DNA of 64,000 nucleotides from Kocuria turfanensis (GTDB lineage Bacteria > Actinomycetota > Actinomycetes > Actinomycetales > Micrococcaceae), in the NCBI RefSeq assembly GCF_001580365.1, contig NZ_CP014482.1, positions 1 through 64,000 on the forward strand. Direction: 5' to 3'. Shown here piece by piece: positions 1 through 7,668 of this stretch. The position numbers and the translations under genes are program-made. The notes below the pieces were generated by a model. It made no database searches. It was not told the origin of the DNA and worked only from the letters and a program-made list of their open reading frames with translations. Each line of letters begins with the position of its first letter. Within the stretch, counting starts at the first letter, position 1.

Positions 1-144
1 CGGCACCAGCTCCTGCCCCGCCCGGCCCCACAACGGCACCACCCCAACCGGCACCAGCTCCTGCCCCGCCCGGCCCCACAACGGCACCACCCCAACCGGC
101 ACCAGCTCCTGCCCCGCCCGGCCCCACAACGGCACCACCCCAAC
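1..144 (+). repeat. Three tandem 48-bp repeats coding a Pro/Ala stalk
   Basis: Bases 1-48, 49-96 and 97-144 are identical 48-bp units, in frame with the surface protein, each coding APAPAPPGPTTAPPQP; a fourth unit starts and diverges after seven bases. The array may continue upstream of the window. Exact identity suggests recent expansion or ongoing copy-number change by slippage or recombination. Confidence 0.9.
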
Positions 145-569
145 CGGCACCGTCACCGTCTGCGGACACTGGGAGCGAGAAGGAGCTCCTGCCCGGAGTG
201 GCGCCCCGGGTTCCGGACACCAAACGGGACACCGATCGCGACGGCACCCTCGACATCAATGACACCGACCTCGACGGGGACGGCATCGACAACAAGGCTG
301 ACGACAACCTCGACGGCGATAAGTTCATCAATGAGGTTGATCCGGACATGGATGGGGACGGCCTGCTCAATGAGGAAGACCCGGACATCGACGGGGACGG
401 CATCCTCAACGACAAGGATGAGGAACCCATACGCCCGGCACGAGTGGCGCCCGCCAAACCAACTCCCGAGACTGGTGTGCCCAGCGATCCTGTAGGGATT
501 ACGGCCCCTGCCGGGGGAACTCAGGCTGCTGGGACCTCGTCGGCCACCGGTGCAGTGCCGTCCCGCTGA
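1..569 (+). CDS. Calcium-binding Asp-repeat surface protein, C-terminal part (5' truncated by window)
   Basis: The gene begins before the window; reading from base 3 gives 188 residues to a TGA. Residues 1-48 are three exact copies of a 16-residue Pro/Ala unit (APAPAPPGPTTAPPQP), followed by a short linker. Residues about 73-142 are a run of Asp-rich loops such as DTDLDGDGIDN and DPDIDGDGILN, the pattern of thrombospondin type 3 calcium-binding repeats. The last 45 residues are low complexity and include PTPETG, which loosely resembles a sortase signal, but no membrane segment follows. Architecture suggests a secreted or wall-associated protein with a stiff Pro-rich stalk and calcium-stabilised repeats. 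An IS remnant starts about 100 bp downstream, so the C terminus may have been truncated by insertion. Partner or ligand cannot be told from sequence. Confidence 0.75.
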   Translation, partial: APAPAPPGPTTAPPQPAPAPAPPGPTTAPPQPAPAPAPPGPTTAPPQPAPSPSADTGSEKELLPGVAPRVPDTKRDTDRDGTLDINDTDLDGDGIDNKADDNLDGDKFINEVDPDMDGDGLLNEEDPDIDGDGILNDKDEEPIRPARVAPAKPTPETGVPSDPVGITAPAGGTQAAGTSSATGAVPSR

Positions 570-671
570 GTTACACCTGGTCTCATAACTTGGTCGCCTG
601 GGGGATGGGGTTAGCCTCCTTTCGTGGACACCAGGATGGCGGGATCATTGCCTGCCAGGGAGGATGTCCGC

Positions 672-1417
672 GTGGGACAGCGGAAGAAGTACACCCCGGA
701 GTACCACATCGAGGCGGCGCGGCTAGTGATCGACACTGGGCACTCGATCGCCGAGGTGGCTCGGGAGCTCGGGGTCGGTGAGCAGCTGCTGGGCCGGTGG
801 GTGAGAGCCGAACATGAGCGCTCGGGCGCCACCGGGGCGGAGGAGCCGTTGACGGTCGATGAGCGGGCCGAGCTGGACCGGTTGCGCCGTGAGGTGTCGG
901 AGCTGAAGCTGGACAACGAGTTCCTGGGAAAAGCAGCAGCTTCGCGTCGAAGCAACACCGCAGGAACGGTACGAGTTGATGCACGCGCAGAAGGCGAACT
1001 TCGAGATCACCGTCGATGGCCCGACTACTGGGGGTGTCCCGCTCCGGCTACTACGCCTGGGCAGCCCGGTGCGCGGCGGGGCCGGGCCCGCAGGCGGTGC
1101 GCCGGGCGCAGATCGATCAGGCGGTGCGAACCGCCCATGAGCGTTCTGACCGGGTCGACGGGGCGCCGCGCATCACCGCGGCCCTGGCCCGGGAAGGGCT
1201 GGTGGTGAACCAGAAGACCGTGGCCGCCTCGATGCGTCGGCAAGGCCTCGAGGGCATCAGCCCACGCAAGTGGGCCCCGGTGACCACCGCCCCCGGCACG
1301 GCCACGCATGCGATCCCCGACCTGGTCGAGAGGGCCGTGCGGATGGACCACACCCTGCGGGGGAACGTCCCGGTCGGTGTGGTCTTCCACGCCGACCGGT
1401 TGAATACGCCCTCTAAG
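672..1417 (+). pseudogene. IS3-family transposase OrfA/OrfB remnant (frameshifted, internally deleted, interrupted)
   Basis: The GTG at 672 follows a GGAGG-like site and starts an OrfA with the usual HTH (EVARELGVGEQLLGRWV) and a leucine-zipper-like tail (ELDRLRREVSELKLDNEFLGK). The frame is then lost near 930-950. OrfB picks up in another frame (ERYELMHAQKANFEITV, then MARLLGVSRSGYYAW after a further one-base shift at about 1016). OrfB jumps from HAIPDLVER straight to AVRMDHTLRG, so the central part with the first catalytic Asp is missing. This looks like a deletion between two DLVER-coding repeats, as family members carry DLVER at both places. The element stops just after the HADR motif where an IS481-family element is inserted. 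It cannot encode an active transposase. Confidence 0.85.
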
Positions 1418-1426
1418 TGTACCCGG

Positions 1427-2466
1427 TCATGAGGTTGGTCGCAGGCGGCTAACCGGTGGGTGTCCGCCGAGTGCGCTGTGGCGTCTTTCAGTGTTGTAGT
1501 GCTCGATCCAGGGGGCAAGGGCCGCGGTGCGTGCGTCGTTGGTCGTGAAGACCTGCCGGTAGGCCCACTCGGTGGCCAGGGTGCGGTTGAGGCGCTCGAC
1601 CTTGCCGTTCTGCCACGGGCAGTGCGGACGGATGAACACCTGTTTGGCCCCCAGCATCGCGACCACCTCCCGCACGGCCGCGGAATGACGGTAGGCAAAG
1701 GCGTTGTCGGTCATCACCCGCTCGATCCTCGGGATCCCGTGGCCGGCGAAGTAGACGGCCGCCCGGGCCAGGAACCCGGCGCAGGTGGTGCCCTTCTCAT
1801 CGGCGTGGATCTCGGAGTACGCCAACCTGGAGTGGTCATCGACCACCGAGTGCACGTAGTCGAAGCCGGGTCCGTGGCGACGATCTCTGACCGCGTTCGC
1901 GCGCCCCAGGGCACGCCAGCCGCCACCATCAGGGATCCGCCCGAGCTTCTTCACGTCCATGTGCACCAGCTCCCCAGGGTGCTCGCGTTCGTAGCGCACC
2001 GCGGTGGTCTTCGAGGACCGGATCACCGCACCGGTGAGCGGGTCCAGCTCGCGCAGGTACGGGACCTGATGGCGGCGCAGGATCCGCCCTACCGTGCGTG
2101 CCGGGATACCCAGCTCACCTGCGATCCAGTCCTGGCCCTGCCGGGTCCTGGCGCGCAGCGCCAGGACCCGCTGCTCCGTGCTCGTACGTGTGCGGGTCGG
2201 GGTGGTGTGCGGGCGCGAGGACCGGTCCTGCAGGCCGGTCTCACCCTCGGTCTCGTAACGGGTGATCCAGTGGGCCACGCACTTGCGCGAGATGCCCATG
2301 GCCTTTGTCAACGACGGTCGAAAAGTGAGCAGTAGCGTCGCATCTGCTCAGTATTCGTCCGGCGTCGACAGGCCTTGGCGATGTGGGACTTCGGCATCCC
2401 GGAACGGTGCCGGGAGACGATGAGCAGCCTGCCGTGGACGGTGGTGCGGGCGTTACGGTGGGACAC
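1427..2466 (-). pseudogene. IS481-family transposase, interrupted by a 65-bp insertion
   Basis: Apart from the insertion, the translated protein matches that of the intact copy at 11648-12616, including the DDE region (LVHMDVKKLGRIPDGGG, VVDDHSRLAYSEI, QNGKVERLNRTL). The N-terminal HTH part ends in frame at HIAKA; the insertion then adds about 20 unrelated codons and a stop. Restarting from an internal codon would lose part of the first HTH domain, so the copy is probably inactive for transposition on its own. It could still be moved in trans by the intact copy because both ends are present. Confidence 0.85.
2306..2370. mobile_element. 65-bp miniature insertion with terminal inverted repeats
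   Basis: Comparison with the intact IS481-family copy defines this insertion exactly. It starts TGTCAACGACGG and ends CCGGCGTCGACA, an inverted repeat matching at 10 of 12 positions, and is flanked by the duplication GGCCTT (2300-2305 and 2371-2376). It has no coding capacity. It may be a MITE or an internally deleted insertion sequence mobilised by a full-length relative outside the window. Confidence 0.75.
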
Positions 2467-2574
2467 GGGAGCCTCCGTGGTGGATGTGGGCCTTAGACAA
2501 GCCACACCCCACCCGGAGGCTTTCCTCACGTCAACACCGTCCTGCTACCAATGTCCCGACTGGGTACATCTAGG

Positions 2575-2929
2575 CGGCCGAGGTGCTCCCCCAGACGACC
2601 GAAGCACGAGACGAGGAAAGGGGAACACAGCGCAGAACCCGCGAGACAGCCCAGGGTCCACCGGGTCCCCCGATCCGGGCCAGGTCACCCCTTCACGTTA
2701 AAGACGAGTGCCCCAGCTTCTGGGGAGCAGAGCCGGGGCACCCGAATGTCCGTGCACGAACGGATGAGAACGGGGTGTTCTCACTAGCAAACTATGCCCT
2801 CATTGACCCGGAAAATCAGGCCGTAGAGCACCCAGGGGAGCAAGCTTCAGGGAATCTTCACGTCGTCTTGAAAGAAGCTCAACAAACGACCTCGACTTCA
2901 GTCGTCAACCTCCAGCAACCAGAGGCCCC
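2575..2929. other. Intergenic stretch without a recognised gene
   Basis: This 355-bp stretch lies between the IS481-family copy and a resolvase tail. Open frames are short, overlap on both strands and resemble nothing recognised. It probably represents debris between mobile element insertions. Confidence 0.5.
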
Positions 2930-3148
2930 TCATCGGTGAGCGACCTCCGGGCGACCCCTTCGTGTGCCGAAGGAGCCTCGGACAATGGAGGGCGGAAGCT
3001 CTCGAATTCGCCGATAGAGGGTAGCCCTGGACATCCCGAGATCCCGGGCTACGTGAGTGGCCGACTCCCCCGACTCGATCAACCGGAGGGCACTTCGCAT
3101 CTGACTGTCCGTGAAGATGGGGCGCCGACCACCCAGATCCTCATCCAT
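2930..3148 (-). pseudogene. Serine resolvase, C-terminal fragment
   Basis: The fragment codes the DNA-binding end of a Tn3-type serine resolvase: DLGGRRPIFTDSQMRSAL followed by the HTH ATHVARDLGMSRATLYRR. It matches the C-terminal third of the complete resolvase at 23763-24353 but lacks the catalytic Ser domain. The break lies in the DEDLGG region, where sequence switches to a DUF302 gene start. This looks like one end of a past recombination or transposition event that also truncated the neighbour. Confidence 0.85.
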
Positions 3149-3287
3149 AGCCCTGCTTGGTGTTGAAGGTCGCCTTGACGTCGATCTCGGTCAGGATGCC
3201 AAAGTCCTGGTCGGCCAAGGCGGCGCGGGTGTGCTCCACGGCCTGCTCGTAGGACACAGGGACAGTGCTGGCGCGGGTGTAGGTCAT
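3141..3287 (-). pseudogene. DUF302 family protein, N-terminal stub
   Basis: The ATG at 3287 opens 48 codons (MTYTRASTVPVSYEQAVEHT, then LADQDFGILTEIDVKATF) that match the start of DUF302 proteins, which are normally about 130-150 residues. The frame ends at a TGA only because the resolvase fragment is fused at about 3147. DUF302 proteins are often found beside sulfur and thiol genes, which fits the CstR module next door. The lost part suggests that the module once extended further. Confidence 0.7.
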
Positions 3288-3357
3288 GGATGGCTCCTTC
3301 GACGGTTCTTCGACGACGTTGAGACTTCCGGATCCCAGGCTGTCAGGTTCCCGGGGA

Positions 3358-3651
3358 TCAGGCCAGGGAAAGGAACAACTTCTCCAGATCCTTCTTATCC
3401 AGGGTTTCCTCGGGATTGGTCAGGCACTGCTCCAGGCCGCTGGCGATGATCGCGAAACCGGCCCGGTCCAGGGCCTTGGACACCGCCGAGAGCTGGGTGA
3501 CGACGTCCTTGCAGTCACGGCCCTCCTCGATCATGTGCACCACGGCTCCGAGCTGTCCTTGGGCGCGCTTGAGGCGGTTGAGGGCGGGAATCAGGTTGGT
3601 CGGATCGAGCTGCACGAGGTTCTCCTGAGATGGTGCGGGGCGTATCGCCAT
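3358..3651 (-). CDS. cstR: CstR-type persulfide-sensing repressor (CsoR/DUF156 family)
   Basis: This 97-residue all-helical repressor has the family core RLKRAQGQLGAVVHMIEEG and two conserved cysteines, Cys47 and Cys76, with the 29-residue spacing of the family. The copper sensor CsoR also needs a His four residues before the second Cys; here that position is Gly72. Lack of the His, with two Cys retained, is the signature of CstR, which forms di- and trisulfide links with persulfides. The divergent operon of rhodanese, sulfite exporter and persulfide dioxygenase supports this. The ATG at 3651 is chosen because operator sequence begins a few bases upstream. It is divergent from the rhodanese gene and probably autoregulated. 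Confidence 0.85.
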   Translation of the reverse strand: MAIRPAPSQENLVQLDPTNLIPALNRLKRAQGQLGAVVHMIEEGRDCKDVVTQLSAVSKALDRAGFAIIASGLEQCLTNPEETLDKKDLEKLFLSLA

Positions 3652-3653
3652 CC

Positions 3654-3701
3654 TATACCCCAGGGGGTGTATTGACATACCCCGTGGGGTATAGGTAATA
3701 C
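3654..3701 (+). promoter_or_regulatory. CstR operators and divergent promoter
   Basis: Two G/C-tract palindromes lie between cstR and the rhodanese gene: an imperfect one at 3654-3671 and a perfect one, ATACCCCGTGGGGTAT, at 3677-3692. On the plus strand TTGACA at 3672-3677 and TAATAC at 3696-3701 (18-bp spacing) make a good promoter with the perfect palindrome filling the spacer, so bound repressor would block RNA polymerase. The same motif recurs at 6116-6141. Confidence 0.85.
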
Positions 3702-3744
3702 TGGGGCCACGACCTGCTTCAGAGAACCTCCCGGAAGGATTCCC

Positions 3745-4338
3745 ATGACCTCCGCTTCCCCCACCATCACCACGCTCGAGCCCGGCACCCTGCGTCAGTG
3801 GACGACCGAGCACGAGGACCTGGTAATCATCGACGTCCGCTCGGCAGTCGAGTTCGCCTCCCTGCACATCGCCGGTTCCTACAACGTGCCCCTGCCCCTG
3901 TTGTCCGAGCACACCGCCGATCTGGCCGCGCGACTGGGTGAGCGGGTCGTGCTGGTCTGCCAGTCCGGGGCCCGCGCCGAGCAGGCCCGCCAACGGCTGG
4001 CCGCCGCGGGGATCGGCACCGCCTACGTGCTCACCGGCGGGGCGCCGGGCTTCGCCGACGCCAGCGGCGACGTCGTGCGCGGGGCCGCCCGTTGGGACCT
4101 GGAGCGCCAGGTGCGCATGGTCGCCGGTTCCCTGGTCCTCACCGGGCTGGTCGGGGGCCGGTTCGTCTCCCCGAAATTGCGCACCGTGGCCGGGGTCATC
4201 GGCACCGGGCTGACCTTCTCGGCCGCCTCCAACACCTGCGCGATGGGCAAGGCCCTGGCCGCGATGCCGTGGAACAAGATCGCCGAGGAGCCCACCGCCG
4301 CCACGGCCATCAACCAGATCCCCACCCTCTCCGCCTGA
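3745..4338 (+). CDS. Rhodanese domain protein with C-terminal DUF2892 membrane domain
   Basis: This 197-residue protein has a rhodanese domain in its first 110 residues (LVIIDVRSAVEFASLHIAGS; active-site Cys72 in VCQSGARAEQ). The C-terminal half is a DUF2892 module with two hydrophobic segments (MVAGSLVLTGLVGG; VAGVIGTGLTFSAASNTC), as in E. coli YgaP. It should transfer sulfane sulfur at the membrane. It is the first gene of the operon driven by the CstR promoter, about 45 bp downstream, with a GGAAGG ribosome site. The ATG at 3745 is the only start compatible with that site. A second, broken rhodanese follows. Confidence 0.88.
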   Translation: MTSASPTITTLEPGTLRQWTTEHEDLVIIDVRSAVEFASLHIAGSYNVPLPLLSEHTADLAARLGERVVLVCQSGARAEQARQRLAAAGIGTAYVLTGGAPGFADASGDVVRGAARWDLERQVRMVAGSLVLTGLVGGRFVSPKLRTVAGVIGTGLTFSAASNTCAMGKALAAMPWNKIAEEPTAATAINQIPTLSA

Positions 4339-4396
4339 CCCCGGCCGGCCCCGGCATCCCAGCCCGTTCCGGACCCGAGCACCGCGAGGAGCAGTC

Positions 4397-4694
4397 ATGT
4401 CAGAGATCACCGTCACCGACGCCCAGAAGCGCCACATCCAGGACCAGGTCCTGGATGTGGCGCGAGGACTTCGAGGTCGCCGATGGTGTGTTTCCCGGCG
4501 CCCTCCACATTCCTATGGGGCAGCTGAACGCCTGGCACCAGGAGATCGACCAGGCCCGTCCGGTGATCGTGGTGTGCCGCAGCGGCCACCGCAGCGCCCG
4601 GGTCGCTGATGCGCTCAATGCGGCCGGTTACACCGCCGACACCATGGCCGGGGGCATGGCCGCCCAGCAGCGCGCCGGACTGCCCACCCGCTGA
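4397..4694 (+). pseudogene. Single-domain rhodanese, frameshifted
   Basis: The start reads MSEITVTDAQKRHIQDQVLDV and the rest, in another frame, reads EDFEVADGVFPGALHIPMGQ and VVCRSGHRSARVADALNAAG, a complete short rhodanese with active-site Cys. The shift is a single extra G at about 4459: GTGGCGCGAG where LDVREDFE would need GTGCGCGAG. The extra base makes the surrounding sequence a perfect palindrome (4429-4463). The gene overlaps no neighbour and keeps operon spacing, so the mutation is likely recent. A full-length product would need frameshifting. Confidence 0.8.
4429..4463. repeat. Perfect palindrome with 17-bp arms at the frameshift site
   Basis: Arms 4429-4445 and 4447-4463 are exact reverse complements around a single base (A4446). 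The right arm ends in GTGGCGC, templated by GCGCCAC at the left end. Removing the extra G would both restore the rhodanese frame and make the palindrome imperfect, the hallmark of quasipalindrome-templated mutation. Confidence 0.85.
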
Positions 4695-4727
4695 CCCCCC
4701 GGTTCCGTCAAGACAAGGACACCCCTC

Positions 4728-5591
4728 ATGACCCTCACGCTCGTGCTGACCTTGCTGCTGTCGGTGGTGATCGGGCTTTCGCTCGGTCTGCTGGGCGGGG
4801 GCGGGTCCATCCTCACCGTCCCGATCCTCACCTACGTCGCCGGGCTGGACCCCAAGGAGGCCATCGCGGCCTCTCTGTTCGTAGTTGGAGTGACTTCGGC
4901 CGTCAGCGCGATCACCCACGCCCGCAACGGACGGGTGAAGTGGCGCACCGGGCTGGTCTTCGGCGCGACGGGCATGGCCGGGGCCTTCGCCGGCGGGCTG
5001 GCCGGCAGCCGCATCCCCGGCACCGTGCTGATGATGGCCTTCGCCCTGATGATGATCGCCACCTCGCTGGCGATGATCCGCGGCCGCAAGAACAAGGCCT
5101 CCAGGACCCATGACGGCGAGCTGCCGATCCTCAAGGTCATCGCCGAGGGCCTGGTCGTGGGCCTGGTCACCGGCCTGGTCGGGGCCGGCGGCGGCTTCCT
5201 CGTCGTCCCGGCCCTGGCCCTGCTCGGCGGGCTGTCGATGCCCGTGGCCGTGGGCACCTCCCTGGTAGTCATCGCCATGAAGTCCTTCGCCGGGCTGGCC
5301 GGCTACCTCACCACCGTCACGCTGGACTGGGCCCTGGTGGGCGCGGTGACCGTCGCCGCCATCGCCGGCTCGATCGCCGGGGCACGGCTGGCCGGGCGGA
5401 TCCCGGAGGCTGCCCTGCGCAAGGGGTTCGGGGTCTTCGTCCTGGTGATGGGGGTGTTCGTCCTGACCCAGGAGCTGCCCGGTGCGGCAGGGCTCGCCGT
5501 CGGGGCCACCGCCGCCGCGGCCGCTCTGGCTGCCGCGATCTGCTGGTTCGCCATTCCGAAGTGCCCGCTGCGCGCACCCCTGGCTGCCTGA
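4728..5591 (+). CDS. TauE/SafE family sulfite/anion exporter
   Basis: This 287-residue integral membrane protein has two repeats of the TauE/SafE fold, each with a glycine-rich loop (LGLLGGGGSILTVPIL near residue 20 and LVGAGGGFLVVPALALLGG near residue 145). About eight hydrophobic segments are seen. The family exports sulfite, sulfonates or related organosulfur anions. Its place between rhodaneses and a persulfide dioxygenase, whose product is sulfite, points to sulfite export. It is co-directional with the CstR-controlled genes and the start at 4728 follows a ribosome site in AAGACAAGGA. Confidence 0.88.
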   Translation: MTLTLVLTLLLSVVIGLSLGLLGGGGSILTVPILTYVAGLDPKEAIAASLFVVGVTSAVSAITHARNGRVKWRTGLVFGATGMAGAFAGGLAGSRIPGTVLMMAFALMMIATSLAMIRGRKNKASRTHDGELPILKVIAEGLVVGLVTGLVGAGGGFLVVPALALLGGLSMPVAVGTSLVVIAMKSFAGLAGYLTTVTLDWALVGAVTVAAIAGSIAGARLAGRIPEAALRKGFGVFVLVMGVFVLTQELPGAAGLAVGATAAAAALAAAICWFAIPKCPLRAPLAA

Positions 5592-5641
5592 GCAATCCCG
5601 TTCCGTCCCCGACCCCACCGACCATCGAGAAGGAGATCCCC

Positions 5642-6003
5642 GTGGCCACCATCGAGATCACCGAACAGAACTTTGCCGAGACCGTCGAGGGCAACGACGT
5701 CGTGCTCGTGGACTTCTGGGCGTCCTGGTGCGGGCCCTGTCGCATGTTCGCCCCCACCTACGAGACCGCCTCCACCCAGCACCCCGACGTCGTCTTCGCC
5801 AAGGTCGACACCGAGGCCGAGCAACGACTCCGGCAGCGGCGGGCATCAGCTCCATCCCCACCCTGATGGCCTTCCGCGAGGGCGTACTGGTCTTCTCCCA
5901 GCCCGGTGCCCTGCCGACATCAGGGCTGGAACAGGTCATCACCGCAGTGAAAAGCCTGGACATGGCCATCGTCCACGCCCAGACCGCACAACAGCAGGCG
6001 TGA
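5642..6003 (+). pseudogene. Thioredoxin, frameshifted
   Basis: From the GTG at 5642 (after AAGGAGATCC) the protein reads MATIEITEQNFAETV, then VLVDFWASWCGPCRMFAPTY, a canonical thioredoxin active site. Near 5830 one base is missing (CTCCGGCAG where CTCGCGGCAG would fit), and the remainder continues in another frame as GISSIPTLMAFREGVLVFSQ to a TGA at 6001. Restored length, about 120 residues, is normal. A thioredoxin in this module would recycle protein persulfides formed by the rhodaneses. As written it yields a truncated product without the cis-Pro region. Confidence 0.82.
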
Positions 6004-6115
6004 TCCGATCCCAGCGCTGAGGCCCAGCGCACCGCTATGCACCCCTCAGGACTCCTCCGGTTCGTGCTCTCGAGCGTGCGGCCGCTGGATTTGCCAGCAA
6101 GTACGATCTTTGCAT

Positions 6116-6141
6116 CCACTATACCCCGGGGGGTATAGTGG
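6116..6141. promoter_or_regulatory. Second CstR operator
   Basis: Arms CCACTATACCCC and GGGGTATAGTGG are perfect reverse complements around a central GG. The core matches the operator at 3677-3692. It lies about 60 bp before the persulfide dioxygenase start, so this gene has its own repressor-controlled promoter rather than relying on read-through. Confidence 0.85.
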
Positions 6142-6200
6142 ACGGTGTAAGACCATCCTCTCGACCCCGTTCCATCCACCAATTCAGGAGGACTTCTTCC

Positions 6201-7553
6201 ATGGACGTCACCGTCATCGACACCCCGCAGCTCGGGGACCGCAGCTACCTCATCCACGACGGGCAGGTGGGGCTGGTCATCGACGCCCAGCGCGACATCG
6301 ACCGCGTCGAGACCCTGCTCGACCAAGCCGGGGTACAGCTCACCCACGTGGCCGAGACCCACATCCACAACGACTACATCACCGGCGGACTCATCCTGGC
6401 CCAGAAGCACGGGGCCGCCTACCTGGTCAACGCCGCCGATGACGTCTCCTTCGAGCGCACCCTGATCGCTGACGGGCAGACCGTGCAGGTCGGCGAACTC
6501 AGTGTGAAGGCCGTGGCCACCCCCGGGCACACCCACCACCACCTCTCCTTCGTCGTCGAGCACGGGGAGGAGCAGGCCGTGTTCTCCGGCGGCAGCGTGC
6601 TCTACGGCTCCGTGGGACGGACCGACCTGCTGGGTCCCGAGCACACGGAGGGCCTGACCCACGACCAGTGGGCCTCCGCCCGCCGCCTCGCCGCCGAGGC
6701 CAAGGAACAGGCCGCCCTGTACCCGACCCACGGATTCGGCTCCTTCTGCTCCTCGGGTCCGGCCACCGGGGCGAACGAGTCCACCCTGGGCGAGCAGTTC
6801 GAGGTGAACCACGTCTACACCGACGACGACGAGGAGCACTTCGTCACCGAACTGATCGCGAACCTGAGCGCCTACCCCAACTACTACGTGCACATGGGCC
6901 CGGCCAACGCGGCCGGACCCACCGAGCCCAACCTCGAGGTGCCCGACTCCCTGGACGCGGCCCAGCTCAAGGCCCGGCTCGAGGCCGGGGAGTGGGTGGT
7001 GGACCTACGTAACCGGGTGGCCTACTCCTCCAGCCACCTCAAGGGCACCATCAGCTTCGAGTACGGCAACGGCGGAAGCTTCACCACCTTCCTGGGCTGG
7101 GTCTTCCCCTACGACCGGCAGCTCACCCTCGTCGGCTCCCGGGAAGACGTGGAGAACGCAATCCGCGACCTGTCCCGGATCGGGATCGACAACCCGGACG
7201 CCGCCCTGGGGGAAGACCCCGAGAAGCTCGCCCCGGGGGCGACCGTGTCCTCCTACCCGCGGGTGGGCTGGTCCGAGGTGCTCACCGACCGCCCGGACCA
7301 GGAAACCATCCTGGACGTACGCCGGACCGAGGAGTACGAGACCTCCCACATCGCCGGCGCCGTGCACATCCCGCTGCACGAGCTGATCACCCGCATGGAC
7401 GAGGTCCCGGCCGGACGACTGTGGGTGCACTGCGGCTCCGGCTACCGCTCCGGAGTGGCCGCCTCCCTGCTCGAGCGCGCCGGCAAGGACCCCGTGCACA
7501 TCGACGCGATGTTCGACGAGGCCGCCGACGCCGGGCTACCCATGGACAGCTAA
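6201..7553 (+). CDS. cstB: CstB-like persulfide dioxygenase fused to two rhodanese domains
   Basis: This 450-residue protein starts with a metallo-beta-lactamase fold of the ETHE1 type (AETHIHNDYITGG for iron binding near residue 55, ATPGHTHHHLSF near 110). Two rhodanese-like domains follow. The first, about residues 255-335, has no catalytic Cys. The second ends with an intact VHCGSGYRSG loop near residue 415. This order, dioxygenase then pseudo-rhodanese then rhodanese, is that of CstB, which oxidises low-molecular-weight persulfides to thiosulfate or sulfite. The ATG at 6201 follows AGGAGGA. It is controlled by the operator at 6116-6141 and followed by a strong terminator. Confidence 0.9.
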   Translation: MDVTVIDTPQLGDRSYLIHDGQVGLVIDAQRDIDRVETLLDQAGVQLTHVAETHIHNDYITGGLILAQKHGAAYLVNAADDVSFERTLIADGQTVQVGELSVKAVATPGHTHHHLSFVVEHGEEQAVFSGGSVLYGSVGRTDLLGPEHTEGLTHDQWASARRLAAEAKEQAALYPTHGFGSFCSSGPATGANESTLGEQFEVNHVYTDDDEEHFVTELIANLSAYPNYYVHMGPANAAGPTEPNLEVPDSLDAAQLKARLEAGEWVVDLRNRVAYSSSHLKGTISFEYGNGGSFTTFLGWVFPYDRQLTLVGSREDVENAIRDLSRIGIDNPDAALGEDPEKLAPGATVSSYPRVGWSEVLTDRPDQETILDVRRTEEYETSHIAGAVHIPLHELITRMDEVPAGRLWVHCGSGYRSGVAASLLERAGKDPVHIDAMFDEAADAGLPMDS

Positions 7554-7582
7554 CCGCCCCAGGCGCGGCCTGAGCACCACCA

Positions 7583-7615
7583 GGGGGCGGGCAAAACACT
7601 CCACAGCCCGCCCCC
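7583..7615 (+). terminator. Rho-independent-like terminator after cstB
   Basis: GGGGGCGGGC and GCCCGCCCCC are perfect 10-bp arms separated by 13 bases, followed by TTCCA. The T tract is poor, as usual in high-GC actinobacteria. Confidence 0.7.
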
Positions 7616-7668
7616 TTCCACATCCGATCCGCACGTTCCCGCACTCGGCACCCAGGAAAGGCCCCCGC

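Larger units (their letters stand above)
1418..2568 (-). mobile_element. IS481-family element, copy 1 (disrupted)
   Basis: The ends TGTACCCGGTC at 1418 and GACTGGGTACA ending at 2568 form the terminal inverted repeat also present in the intact copy at 11546-12625. The flanks are TCTAAG on the left and TCTAGG on the right, a near-perfect 6-bp target duplication centred on the CTAG-like core that IS481 elements prefer. This copy is 71 bp longer than the intact one because of a 65-bp insertion plus 6-bp duplication at 2306-2376. It sits inside the IS3 remnant, giving three nested insertion events in this spot. Confidence 0.9.

Noticed and set aside
3358..3651. Copper-sensing CsoR assignment
   Set aside because: The His four residues before the second Cys is Gly, and neighbours are sulfur genes rather than copper pumps.
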